From: Patiria pectinifera
Taxonomy: Eukaryota; Echinodermata; Asteroidea; Valvatida; Asterinidae
DNA: 64,000 bases
Assembly (NCBI GenBank): GCA_029964075.1
Contig: CM057136.1
Coordinates: forward strand, 1,860,001-1,924,000
Direction: 5' to 3'
Part shown: piece after piece, positions 21,510 through 32,548 of the stretch
Layout of the letters: each line of letters starts with the position of its first letter
Position numbering within the stretch: position 1 is the first letter of the stretch
Made by a program: the position numbers and the translations under genes
Notes under the pieces: model-generated
What the model saw: the letters and a program-made list of their open reading frames with translations, nothing else
Databases searched by the model: none
What the model was told of the DNA's origin: nothing

Positions 21510-22767
21510 GGTTTTCCCGGCGAATTTCCGAATTTTTCTAATCAGTTTCAATATCAGTCATTAAATTTCGCGTGAGTTTTGCACATGTGGTCCATTTGGG
21601 ATATCTTTTTCATTTGGGTTTCATTCAATTTCATATTTAGGCAGCCAAGATTTTGCTCTGAATGTTCGTGTTCGTTTTCTGGCATGCTTTTTCGTTTTGG
21701 TGCATTCAACACTTAATTTGTAGCAGTCTTAAATTAAGTCTTTGCAACCTTTGACGGTTGACGCATTCAAATTAGCGAACATCTGTGCGCTTATAACGTA
21801 TAACCATGTTTTTCGTTTATTATTCGTTTATGGGCAATCGCTTTCATCGTTTGGTCATTGATTTTTTTAATCGATATTTTTTCCTATTTTTCTCCGAGGT
21901 TCATTCCCCCCCCCCCAAAAGAAAATCTTGATGACTGTAACATTTACAATGTTACAAATCAACTGATATGAGGGAAACAAGATGCAACGAAATAATGAAA
22001 TCTTGAAATTCGGGAACAATTCTCTTGCGTTAATTCTTAAGTGTTTTCTTGCGTATGTCTGACCGAACACTTACCATATTCATAAAGCCCATGCAAAGTT
22101 TTCAATGCAATTCATCTTTGTTTCACATTTAACCTTATTTGCAAGTTTTATTTTCCATTTTGAGGGGTGTTTTGTTGCCTTCTCCGTTTTTATGCTAATG
22201 CAAAGTTTCATATTCATTAGAAAACCCGTGATGGCATTCCGAGCATGTTTAATGTGACACGGCTATTTCAGCAAAAAAAGTTGCTAGAATGTTGGATATT
22301 TTGCTGTCATAAATTTCTCTTATTTGGTGATTGTATGATGTGTCAGTACATGGCAGTAAGCCAATGACCATCCCTTTCCCACAAATGTTTTCAATTCGCA
22401 AATTTTGGATGAATAATTTGAAAGAAAAAACCCTAAACTGAACAGTGTCTTTCTGAAATGACATCACAGCAACAGCATTAGTCCGGAAAAACAGGGAAAC
22501 TTTTAAATGCTTAAAGAAGTACACATTTGCAATAAGATTAACCAAAAAAGTGTTGTCAAATGTGTAGTTTAACATTTCACAGAGTAGCGCAAAACGAATT
22601 CCTGAGAAAAATCATTGCACATACCCTTTAAGAAAGAATGGCAATCTACGGTTTGAAGTCATCAAATATGATTTACGCTAAGGAATACGGACACGTATTA
22701 AGTCTTAAAAGAGGGTTGACAAAATGTGAAACACGTTCACCCATTAATGAAAACGAATGCCCGATCA
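21510..22767 (-). mobile_element. GGTTTTCCCGGC element, truncated copy
   Basis: Has the right-type end GGTTTTCCCGGCGAATTTCC at 21510 and follows the family through to AACGAATGCCCGATCAA at about 22767, where it passes abruptly into unrelated DNA without the left-type terminus. Confidence 0.7.
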
Positions 22768-23164
22768 AATATTGTTTCTCGCGCGTCCGCAAAATACGAT
22801 GCACTGGTAAGACAAGTGCGGCAGAATTCAAGACCAGCACCCAACAGCTCGATATTTGAAAGTCACAATTTTAACTTTTAAAGGATGGTTATGGTGTCGA
22901 TATTTATATCCTTTTTTTAAATGCTCTCTCCAATTTTCTTGCCCAACTTGGCGCATTCAAGAACGTAATATCCCTTTAAAAATGCCGGTTTCAGAAAAAA
23001 ACTGATACTGACGCGCATTTGGTTTGTTTCATGTCATTGCGCCGCCGACTTTCGCGCCAAAACCGCTAGCGAGTAAATAAAAAAAAAGGATCATGGCCTG
23101 GCTCTGCGTTTTTGTAGAACGTACCGGTATTGCTGCCAAACAAACAAACAAACAAAAAACGACA
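22768..23164. other. Intergenic, no gene recognised
   Basis: Includes an (AAAC)n-like stretch near 23140. Nothing else stands out. Confidence 0.35.
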
Positions 23165-23320
23165 AAGTATCTCGTATTATTATCTTAATTAACTGCTTAT
23201 TATCTCGGTTAAACGACTTATTATCTTGTTTAAACGATTAATTATCTCGTTTAACCGACTTGTTAATCTCGTTTAAACGACGGATTTTATCTGGTTTAAA
23301 CGACTTTTTTATCTGGTGAA
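23165..23320. repeat. Tandem repeat of TTTAAACGA units
   Basis: About six degenerate units of 25-27 bp are built on TTATCTCGTTTAAACGAC. Each unit holds the near-palindrome CGTTTAAACG. Confidence 0.65.
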
Positions 23321-23919
23321 ATTTTAAAGTGAAATTCGCGCTACTAAGGTGTTACCCATCTGCCATCTCACATCTCGCATCTGGTGTGGATGACCTGACC
23401 TTTGTGTCGCGAGTTGTAATATGCAAATTTGGAACAATTATCATCTGGAATCATGCAAACACAATTGACATTTAGGAAGGAGACGAGGCAGGCATGAGGT
23501 TACAATCAAGTATAAGCTTCATATGGCCTCTCTAAGCTCCCTTACATTTTGTACTAAAATTAGTCGGGCACTATATACAGACGTTGCTGTACTCTTGTAA
23601 TTTTGTAATTGTGTGTCTGGCAGCCAGACTGAGGGAGTGATGGTCATGTATCTGGTATATGTAAACGTTTTTTTAACCTTGCGCAGAGTGACCTGCTGCC
23701 CTTTGGGCCCCAGGTAACCGATTTTTTTGAAGAAAAAAATTGAGGTCCAATGACGGTCACCTTCCATCTAATCCTCATTCGACCCTTGCCAAATAAGCTG
23801 GTTCAATGAACTTTGCATTCAGGGCTACACCCAGGCCGTGTCAACAAACTTTCGACCAGGCCTCCTGCCAAGTCTCATTGAAACATTAACAAAGACCTGT
23901 AACTTGACACAGTCATCTC
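23321..23919. other. Intergenic, no gene recognised
   Basis: Only short frames. The sequence is the left flank of the second MULE-like MITE. Confidence 0.4.
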
Positions 23920-24664
23920 CCTTCATAATAGCCTTGGTCAATGCTCTCGTCGTTTTTCGTCCCGTATGCGGTCAATCGTCGGCATATATCCTCACGCGCT
24001 ATGCACATGCATGTAAAATAACAGCGCGAACAGCGACCTCATGCGGCCACTTTTTTATGCAAATCAGTTGGGGACGATCGAGAGCCTTGGTTCAATCGTC
24101 GGCAAAAGCTTATGTTTTTCTTTACTTTGCGCTAGATTTCCAGCGCACGACCTCGTATGCGAATACAGAGAATGTAGGCGGGGCTAATATGTGGAGTGTC
24201 CAATCCCATCTTGGTAAATCCGGACGTCATCAAATTATTTGCAGCTATTCCGCCTTTTGCGGACGTGACAGGAACCACAGTTTTTGTACATTGGTGCCGT
24301 GTGCAGAGACACTCAATGTGTACGTGTATGGATTATGTACGGTGCCACGTTTCAATTCACTATGCAAGTTTCCACGCAACGATCGACCAATAAGAAAACG
24401 ACATTTAAGGTCAGCTAAGGCTATTAACATAATGAGTACCACCCCCAAAACCTCACATGGACGATTGAACCAAGGCGCTAGATCGGGTCCAACTGATTTG
24501 CATAAAAATAGTGGCCGCGTGTGGTCGCTGTTCGCGCTGTATTTTTAATGCACTGCATGCATAGACATATTATTACTGCATGCATAGCGCTAGCGAAGAT
24601 ATCGTTCACCGCGCTACGGCCGGATGAATAACAACTAGCGCCTTGACCAAGGCTACCTTCATAA
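23920..24664. mobile_element. MULE-like MITE, copy 2 (727 bp)
   Basis: Starts TAGCCTTGGTCAATGCTCTC at 23929 and ends TTGACCAAGGCTA at 24655. A perfect 9-bp duplication CCTTCATAA flanks it (23920-23928 and 24656-24664). The left half is close to copy 1 at 5.1 kb; the right TIR is more diverged. The 236-codon frame crossing it has no domain and follows the repeat. Confidence 0.9.
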
Positions 24665-25348
24665 CTGCATACCACAGCCGCCAGTCAATTATCTTTCCAG
24701 CCCACTGTCTGGCAACTGTCTGGACATTGTCTGGCACGTGGCTTTTTGTTGTATTGCTATGAATAGGGTCTTGAAGTAAAACAATCACACCACAAATATG
24801 ATATGAGAGATCAAACTAAAGAAAAAAGTATAGACTAAAATACATAATTTTGAAGTTAATCGTGTGCTACTTCATTCAATTTGTTTTGTGATCATGAATG
24901 CACCCGCCATCAGTAGTACCGATCGATAATAGCGAGGCAGCGACATGCAAATGGGGGGACTCAAATGCGTCCCTGTAACAGCGGGCAAGATAGAGGGCTC
25001 CCTTTCTTAATGTTAATTGACGTTGCAAGTACTCTGGGTTGCGGAAAAGACCCATTACTATTTTTTATTTTTTTTTTATTAAAATGGGATTCGGTACAAA
25101 ACCTATTCGGTACAAAACCTGTTCTCAAAACAATCGCACAATTTTCCTCAGGTGACTCTTCTTGCTCTAAGGAGGGACCTCTCGGGATGGAAGATGGTCG
25201 AATCCGGGATGAACGCATCACAGCTTCGTCTTTTTGGAGCCGTAGCCACGCCCCATCCAGGGCCAGGCTTAATATTCAAGGTAAGCATTTGTATTTGAGA
25301 CTAAACACGTTATAATTCGAACAGCCATTTAAAAGAAAAGACAGTTGT
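24665..25348. other. Intergenic, no gene recognised
   Basis: A 116-codon plus-strand frame (24965-25315) and its antisense partner resemble nothing known. A doublet GGTACAAAACCTATTCGGTACAAAACCT-type repeat occurs near 25093-25118. Confidence 0.35.
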
Positions 25349-26264
25349 TTAACGCTAAAAAAGCCGGGCGGAATCCGCCCCCTCCCCCTCGACTTTTCCG
25401 CGATAGCCTTGAAAAAAAAATTTGCGACCCGAGCTGTTCTGACTATTTAGCTACGAGCCTTGCGCATCTTTCGATACCGAAAACATTAAAAAAGAATTCC
25501 GACGCAAACTGAATTTCCCCATGAACGCAGTGTACACAAAGCATTCGTGCATGAATAATTAATTAGCCATAATTCCAAAATCGTCACTCGATGGCCAACA
25601 TGTTAGGCCCCCCCCCCGGCTGAGAGATGGTCAAAATATAAACCTGCACCCGATTTCATCAAACTCTTCGTAACTTACGATGTATCACAGCGCTGCGACG
25701 CATTGTATCTCTACGATGCGTTGCAGCTGTGACGCGTCCTGCGATCCATTTCACAAAACACGTCGTAAGTGCGACGCGTCGTAGGTGTATTTATAGCACA
25801 ACTTGATGACTGTTTTATGTCTTTAGTCAGCGTACAGTAAATAGTCATCTGATATTCAACAATCAGTCGTCGGATCTCCGCCCAAAATTTGTTCAAACGT
25901 CAAATAAAATGGCAGCCGTGTGATGCAAGGAAAACAAGCTCTCAGTGGACTGTATAGCTACTTTGAAATTGTAACTGCAATATTCCATGTTATTTCATAA
26001 TTATTCAATGAATTTTCTATTTACAACTTTACACACACTGCCTCGGTATTATAATCTCGTTGATGTGATGATTAAGGCATAAAACTGGCTACGAAAAGGA
26101 CTCTTCTTATTTGGCAATGACCATTTGGATACAACGCCTTCAACACATCGCAAGTTTCGTTGAATGGATGATACGACGCATCGCGAGTTGCGACGTGTTA
26201 CACGTCGTAACTTGAGTTGCGACGCGTCGCATCGTTTAGTTAAATCGGGTACTGGCCCTTTTAA
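25349..26264. mobile_element. piggyBac-like MITE, second copy, interrupted
   Basis: From TTAACGCTAAAAAAGCC the sequence shares GGGCGGAATCCGCCCC, CTCGACTTTTTCCGCGATAGCC-like and GAGAGATGGTC blocks with the copy at 1.18 kb. The end GGCCCTTTTAA appears only after another element (25644-26254). The terminal TTAA is less clear than in copy 1. Confidence 0.6.
25644..26254. mobile_element. TIR element rich in ACGACGCGTCG words, nested
   Basis: The ends read CTGCACCCGATTTCATCAAAC and (inverse) CCAGTACCCGATTTAACTAAAC. Subterminal regions contain repeated TTACGAYGTG, TTGCGACGCGTCG and CATCGTAG words in both orientations. It splits the last ~20 bp of the piggyBac-like MITE, so it is younger. Superfamily not assigned because the duplication is not clear. 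Confidence 0.55.
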
Positions 26265-26652
26265 CTAAGGTGTATTATTCGGCCTGAAATTCACGAAATT
26301 ATTATGTTGTTAGGGTTGTTTCTTTGTACTCTTTCAAATGTCTTAAAAGGAAACTAACCTAATGTCTTACCGTTCTTGAGAAAAGACGGATGAATATATG
26401 TGTACATCGCACGCGGTGGACTTTTGTGGCATACATATACGTATTTCCCGCCGTTTCCATTCAATGTACATTACACGTCGTGTGTGCATCACATAATACA
26501 CACAACACCAACACAAATGTTGTTTCTTGCACGTCCGCATTATGCATAAGCGCCCGAGTATTTCCGAGTACAATATATGTTTAATTAACTGCTAATTGCT
26601 TATTAAAAACTTTTAAATGAGTTGATAATTAATATCCATTTCTTTCATTTAG
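26265..26652. other. Flank upstream of the 26.65-kb exon
   Basis: No recognised gene. It contains several short inverted ACGTATTT/ACACGTCG words only. Confidence 0.3.
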
Positions 26653-26748
26653 AAAACTTGAAATTCAACGACGATTTTGTGCATCAAGTATACTCGGATC
26701 GTACGGGCGAACTTTGCAGCGTCATGTACTATTTTGAATTTGACGACC
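26653..26748 (+). CDS. Exon of an unrecognised gene (copy 1)
   Basis: A pyrimidine-rich acceptor (TTCTTTCATTTAG) precedes 96 bp open in one frame, containing NLKFNDDFVHQVYSDRTGE and MYYFEFDD, and a GTATGT donor follows. An inverted copy at 52.6-52.7 kb keeps the acceptor and most of the exon, which shows where the unit is shared, but carries a 2-bp insertion. I do not recognise the family. The exon is 31 codons with phases 2 and 1, so upstream coding exons must exist; none was identified. Confidence 0.45.
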
Positions 26749-26882
26749 GTATGTTTATACGAAGCAATTGATTTATTTAAATATTTGATCAGAACATTAA
26801 AAGCTATCATTGATTAGGTGAAGTCGGAAACGAAGCCGAGCTTTAAAAAAGGGCCATCAATGTCGTCATTTTTTACTTTTAG

Positions 26883-26899
26883 CCACAGAGGCTGCCTGA
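26883..26899 (+). CDS. Putative last exon following 26.65-kb exon
   Basis: After TTTTACTTTTAG the phase-1 continuation reads P-T-E-A-A and stops at TGA 26897-26899. The inverted copy near 52.34 kb has the same acceptor and the same PTEAA-stop, although the two copies differ at many intron positions. This agreement supports a true C-terminus. The intron is 134 bp. Confidence 0.4.
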
Positions 26900-28350
26900 C
26901 CTACAATTTTAGACGTGAGCGTGGGGAATAATTGTCAGGTCTGGGAATCAGACTAGCGCCCAACGGCCGTGCGCTGACCCACACACAGTCATCACGCCAC
27001 ACTGAAACACAGCAAAAGTACCGTGGAGATGAACCATTTTTACTTACGTCATGTCCATAAATTTGATTTAAAAAACGGTCATGTTGAACTCAGAGATTTT
27101 CTTTAAACGACTACGGAGTAAAGATTAGACCTTCGATGATCTTTTTTGGAAATAAAAAACAACATTTCCACAAAAAGAAAAATAGTTTTAAGCAGGAATT
27201 ACAGGGGCGTCATGAAGTTTGTACGATACACTGTAAGTGCATGGACCACGTGTCGGCGTACAGGACTCACTGCATGACAGAACGAAGCAAATACAGACTC
27301 TTTTATAGAATTTGCCTTTCAATCCTAGACTAATATGCACATTTGGTATGGAACAAGTGTTTGAATTAAGACTGTAGAAAAAAGAAAGCGTACCAATAAC
27401 GACTTTAAAAGGGATATTTCTATTATCACCATTGTACATAACCCTTTTTTACGAATGGAAGAGGCACACAGACCATCGTTCATGATCTTCTCGGGGCCCC
27501 CCCCGCCCCCCCCCCCCCCTTGGTGACGACTCAAATCCATGGCTCAAGCTAAAGAGGGCAAAACTCGAAAGAGTGTCAAGCTTCATTTTGATGTAATATT
27601 TGTGATGTAATACATCAACTTTGATGACTCCCAACCCCCTCCCTCCCTCATCTCCCTAAACACGAGCCAGTACATCATAAAAAGTCAGGGGAAAGTCGGC
27701 AGAAAATCCTTCAGATTGCACCACAGAGCATCTAAAATCCAAAACTTTTTCGGGGCCCTCAGGCGGCCCCGGATCCCACGCCTTCAGGGCTTCGCGCTCC
27801 CCGCTCGCATTTAAAAAGCAATCCACTTTAGGACTTAAGGAACCCCCAGGTAGGGATCAGGGAATGGGCCTGAACAAGGTATGTACACAGGTACTGTGGG
27901 CGTGTACACGCAGTTTTGCGACGAGCATGTCCAAAACGTTTTCAATATGATAGGGCCAGTTTTTTTACGATTTTCTTTAGTTTGAAGTTGAACTTATCCC
28001 ACTGAAAAATTAATTCCATTCAAAGTCATCAACATAATAAACCATTATGATACATGATGTGGGGGAATTAAAATGGATTTAAGGGATCTTTTGGGGCGGA
28101 AATTATCAAATATTTTGTGTGACGTTCGTCGGAAAATTTCGTGATTCGACACCCCCCCCCCTTTCAGAATGGCCAAAAACGCCCATGGACAATACGCTAG
28201 TCAACTTAGTCGTCTAGCGTTGGGTCAAACAAAGATTATTGGCAAAGATTGTTAAACATACCTCGAAGTCCAAATTTGAGCCAGATCTCCTGCAATATGG
28301 CTAAATCGTTGAATGCAGTAAGAAATCTTAGGTTTTTTGTTGTTGTACAG
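26900..28350. other. Intergenic or intron upstream of the F5/8C exons
   Basis: C tracts occur at 27500-27519 and near 28150. A block at 27715-27790 (GCACCACAGAGCATCTA, TTTTTCGGGGCCCT) is repeated at 63220-63300. The first half of the discoidin domain must lie upstream of 28351, but I could not find its exon here. Confidence 0.4.
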
Positions 28351-28553
28351 GATTCGCTGAAGGGTGGGTTTACGGCGGCGCTGATAGAACTCCATGGATA
28401 CAGGTTGACTTCGTTGGCACAGTCACCATCACTGGTCTGATCACCCAGGGGCGCGGAGATTACGACCGTTGGGTGAAGGAGTACCAAGTGACGTACAGCG
28501 ATGACGGTCAGTCCTGGCATCCCGTGATTGATGCAGACGGCACACCAATAAAG
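28351..28553 (+). CDS. F5/8 type C (discoidin) domain exon
   Basis: After TTGTTGTACAG, 203 bp is open with FAEGWVYGGADRTPWIQVDF, GLITQGRGDYDRWVKEYQ, TYSDDGQSWHPV and GTPIK, followed by GTATAT. TPWIQVDF, ITQGRG..D.WVK.Y and YS.DG..W are the core of F5/8 type C domains, extracellular modules that bind lipids, glycans or collagen. The exon starts in phase 2 and ends in phase 0. The N-terminal third of the domain and the rest of the protein lie on exons not found here. Confidence 0.9.
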
Positions 28554-28589
28554 GTATATAGTCAGGTTGCAAACGGTTGGAATCGTGAC

Positions 28590-29560
28590 CGACTGGTCCA
28601 AAGCACCAAATCTGGCAGATAGATTATTATAGCCCTAAAGAAGATATTTAGAAGAGGTGACCCCCTGAAATTCTTTTGGGAAGAGTGCCTAACTTGCATA
28701 AAGCGTTAATCCATGTTGTGTAATATTTATTCCCATATTTTCTAAAGAATATCGGAGACTTGAAGATTATGAGGACAGAATAAAGATCCAAAATGGCTAC
28801 CATTATACCCTAAAGTTGCGCGCATTTCCTTTTCCCTCAGATATCATCAAGTAGTCTTGCCAAACCTCAGTATTGATGAGCTTCAAATTCACAATGTTAC
28901 TTAATGACACAGTTATCCTAACAAAAATAAATGAGAAATCATGTGAAACATTAATCATCTTGATATTTATCCCACGAAAAACAAAAAAGGGGGAAAATGA
29001 GGTGTCCGTTAATTGGGCTAAAAATTACGAAGCCTATCATGGGGGATTTGATCAAGCTCCCCGTTTTTGTTTTCTGGGTTAAATATCACAATGTTATCAT
29101 TGTCCACATGATTTTCCATGAAGTTTTAATCGAGTAACTGTGCCAGTAAGCAACTTGGTGAATTTGAAGCTCATCAATACTATTTGGCAAGACTACTTGA
29201 TGATATCAGTTCTGGAGACAAGGTTAATGAGCGAGGGTATAATAGTAGCCATTTTGGATCGTTACTATGTCCTCGTAATTATCCAGTCAGTCTTAAATGC
29301 TTTAGAAAATGTTATTGAAGTAAGGATGTGAAAGTGGAATCCCAAAATATACTTTTCAAAAAATAAAATAAAAAATGTACTCAAATATGGGAATAAATAT
29401 ATAACACGGTATTGATTAACGATTTATGCAAATTAGGCACCCTTCCCAAAAGAATTTCAGGTGTCACCCCTTCTAAATATCTTCTCTAAGGCTACAACAC
29501 CATATCTACCAAGTTTGGTGCTTTGGACCAGTTGGGTCACGATCTTGTCAAAAATTGGTA
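28590..29560. repeat. Large inverted repeat inside the discoidin intron
   Basis: The left arm (28590-28945) is matched in reverse complement by the right arm (about 29095-29560). Examples are TTTAGAAGAGGTGACCCC against GGTGTCACCCCTTCTAAA, and ATGAGCTTCAAATTCAC against GTGAATTTGAAGCTCAT. The loop is about 150 bp with an A-rich middle. Arms have diverged by small indels. It looks like a foldback element and would form a long hairpin in the pre-mRNA. Confidence 0.8.
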
Positions 29561-30070
29561 TGAGCCTTCTGACTAATAGAAATGTTTCAAGGTATCAAAA
29601 TATCAAAAGTCGTTTTGCTGACTATTGTTACGACATAATTAGTAGCGTCTCCAGCTTTTGATGTGAGGGGGGCAACCGCACATCCACAGCGAAATGTAGA
29701 CATGATTTTTTTTTCTTCCGACACTTGGCCTCCGTAAAATCAAAACGCGGGGGAAGGACCATCTTCCAAATGGGGGAGCTCTTCAAAACCATTATTATGC
29801 ATACTGGAAAATAAATTATGTGCCGATTTTCACGGCACATTGCATTGCCTTTTTTTTAGCTGGTTTTCTTTTTTTGGGGTTGATGTCAGAACTCTCTTTA
29901 CATTTATGGAAAAACTTAATGAGCAAAATTTCTTTCAAAACTCCTCGGGGGGGGCACCCAGCGCCCCTGCCCCTCCCCCTGCCCCCCCCCCCCTCTGGAT
30001 ATGCCACGGGACATAATGAATCCATTCGAATGTCTACAACCTGTACACACCATTCTTCTTTTTTGAACAG
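29561..30070. other. Rest of the discoidin intron, with C/G tracts
   Basis: Holds a G8/C13 cluster at 29946-29993 and ends in a pyrimidine-rich acceptor TTCTTCTTTTTTGAACAG. No other exon seen. Confidence 0.5.
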
Positions 30071-30208
30071 TTCCCTGGTAACAAGGACAGGAACACCTTG
30101 GTAACTACTCGCCTGCCGTTTGCCTTGCGCACCAGAATCCTGCGCATTCACCCCACTGCATGGCAAGGGAACTGCAGCATGAGGTTTGAAGTGATTGGCT
30201 GCTATTAA
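30071..30208 (+). CDS. Last exon of the F5/8 type C gene
   Basis: Phase 0 continuation of 28351-28553. It encodes FPGNKDRNTLVTTRLPF, RTRILRIHPTAWQGNCSMRF and EVIGCY, then TAA. The R.lRI.P..W....sMR.E..GC ending is the diagnostic C-terminus of a discoidin domain, and the stop comes straight after its final Cys. The domain therefore closes the protein. Spacing between the two exons is about 1.5 kb. Confidence 0.9.
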   Translation, partial: FPGNKDRNTLVTTRLPFALRTRILRIHPTAWQGNCSMRFEVIGCY

Positions 30209-30475
30209 GTCAGACTCATTACATTGCCGTCGAGTGAGTCAAGTGATTTCAACGTCAAAAGGTATAGCTCTGTCGTAGATCAAAACGAAAATATTTATGC
30301 TTGTAAATACCGGTTCTATTCAAGAATAATTCGGTAGTTTGAATGAGATTTGATGAATAGTATTAGTTCTTTTCATTTTTTTTTTCAATTGTGTGAATTT
30401 ATATTACTGATGCATTTAAAATGCATACTGGTTAATCGTTAGTCAGTGTGTACGTATATATAATTAGCTGATTGG
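30209..30475 (+). other. Putative 3' untranslated region of the discoidin gene
   Basis: AT-rich sequence after the stop. No unambiguous AATAAA with downstream GT-rich element was identified. Confidence 0.3.
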
Positions 30476-30898
30476 TAAGGGGCCATTCAGAATTTTCAAT
30501 GTTTTAAAATTTCGACTATTTTTCCAAATTGTGGGTGGGTGGGTCAAGCTCAATAATTGTAAATCGAAATTCACTTTTCATGGAAAAAAAGAGCACACAA
30601 AAAAACATAGATCTTTTGAATTTTGTTTTTTGTCGAAAAGTTGCAAAGAGACAGCTTTTGCCTCCGCCCAGCACTCAGCAGCAATGGATTTTTTTCCGAA
30701 AGGACACGCAACCCGCACAGGCCCGCCAGTGGGATGTAATGATGTACATGCAAGTGCATGTACATGAACATGTTTTGTTTTTAAAAAAAACTGCGTAACA
30801 AATCCGTTTTTTATTAATCGAAATTAGAGGTGGGTGGGTGGGTAAAAATTAAAAAAAGCCGAAATTTGAAAACATTGAAAATTCTGAATAGCCCCTAA
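30476..30898. mobile_element. Harbinger-like MITE, 417 bp
   Basis: Ends GGGGCCATTCAGAATTTTC and (inverse) GGGGCTATTCAGAATTTTC pair over about 30 bp. The flanks are TAA on both sides (30476-30478 and 30896-30898). A 3-bp TAA duplication with G-rich TIRs fits PIF/Harbinger. Both sides also carry an inverted-order GTGGGTGGGTGGGT motif in direct orientation. There is no transposase. Confidence 0.7.
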
Positions 30899-32200
30899 GA
30901 CTTAGAGTGAAAACAAACCCTGGGAGTACACTTTAAAAAGAAAGGCAAATCTCCAGAAAAATCTTGACCGTCCTAGAGCAAGCTTGCTTTTTCCTGTGTA
31001 CTTTAAGGACTTAATATAGCTTTAGAACATGACAACGAATACGATAAATGTTATGTACGAATTTAAGAAAGAATTATCGTCGTAATAAAAAAAGAAGAAT
31101 TATTATGTGTTAGTTGCTAGTAGGTACGGTGTTTTTACAAAGAATTAGTATGGGAGAAATTATTATCCTGAAATTTTGTAATTCGGAAAAAAAGCATTTG
31201 AGAAACACTCGCTCATATTTATTTCATATTAAGCCCAAATGTGGGGGCGGTTGCAGCCCCTGAGCTTCTGATAATGTTATGATACCAGTAAAATGGGGCC
31301 CAAAGAAAAGAAAAAGAATTCTAAAGTTCCTATATTCTCAAATAGTGTTATTGAGTGGCGGGGAAAGCATCGTAGATTTCACAATTTTCAGGGCGGGGGG
31401 GGGGGGGTGGGGCATGCCCCGGACCCCCAGCATTCACTATGCTATATCCGCCCAAGAAGCCGTTTGTATTAGCAAATGTATATGTCAAAAGACCTTTATC
31501 AAGGGTACGCCATCTTGAAAATCAAAGCGAGGCATAACGCAAACAAACATGGTGGCGTAACTATTGTGTGCGGTGAACGATTGACTCTCGCAATATTACA
31601 GCAGATTGACACTCTTATAAACGGATGGAAAGCTCAATTCCCCCCATCAGCATAGGTATGTCACGTCTTATTGTATTTTGAAGAAGGATCCGATGAATAT
31701 AAAGCCCCCAGAAAGTGGCCAGTCTGAAGTTTCCATGACTGAAGATAATATGCGAATACAGTATGAGTAAAAAAAACGAAACCCAAATGTCGGGACCATT
31801 GTTTTAGTGAAGTTATGCATGTAGCACTTTCAAAATCTAAGATATGAAAGCTGAATTCATGAGCTTTTTTTTTTTAGTACAAGAATCATTCGAATTGCAA
31901 ACAGGTGAATATTCTTTCGTCAAAACGAAAAAAAATCACATAGGGATGTATGTGAATTGTTTTCGGTTTGCTGAAAGAACGCACACCTTTTGTGTGATCC
32001 ATGGACAGAACTTTAAAACAGTGGTTGTTTTTTCACTTTTCTATCAGAGGCTTTTTCTGAGCTGAACATGCATCTGTTTTATTTGTCGTGTTGTCAATAA
32101 GTAGAGAAAGTGAATATGCTTAATTGTGACTTTTAATGTAGCCGATAAATGTGCATGTACAATTATGCCAACCTGCGCTTTAAAGGTGGCACATATATGT
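30899..32200. other. Intergenic, no gene recognised
   Basis: A G tract at 31393-31409 and short frames only. Confidence 0.4.
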
Positions 32201-32363
32201 TCATTCATTGTATGCGTTATCATATATTATCTTTAAGCAAACCTGTATCCTCGATCCTGATTGGTCGATCCATGGCAACAACAGTGTGATATGAGGCTGT
32301 ATTGCACGGTCCATATCGCACCCTGCGTATTGCGTTATTCCAAGATGCGAGCATAGATATAGA

Positions 32364-32548
32364 ATAGTATACAAATATAACATGGTTTGAGGGTGGACAG
32401 TCGATATTCGCTCCCCGAGGTATTGGAAGTTGACAAACTTGTTCCCGAGGCGAAGCCGAGGGAACTAGTTTGTCAACTTCCAATACCGAGGGGAGCGAAT
32501 ATCGGCTGTCCACCCGAAATAAACCATGTTATATTTGTTTTACTATAC
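32364..32548. repeat. 185-bp near-perfect palindrome
   Basis: Two arms of about 90 bp meet at the centre GAGGCGAAGCCGAGG. Paired landmarks are TATAACATGGTTT/AAACCATGTTATA, GGGTGGACAG/CTGTCCACCC and GGAAGTTGACAAAC/GTTTGTCAACTTCC. It would extrude as a cruciform or a stable RNA hairpin. Confidence 0.85.

Noticed and set aside
23838-24548. 236-codon open frame as a gene
   Set aside because: It lies almost entirely in the MULE-like MITE, partly homologous to frames in the 5.1-kb copy, and has no domain; both DNA copies have unrelated stop positions.
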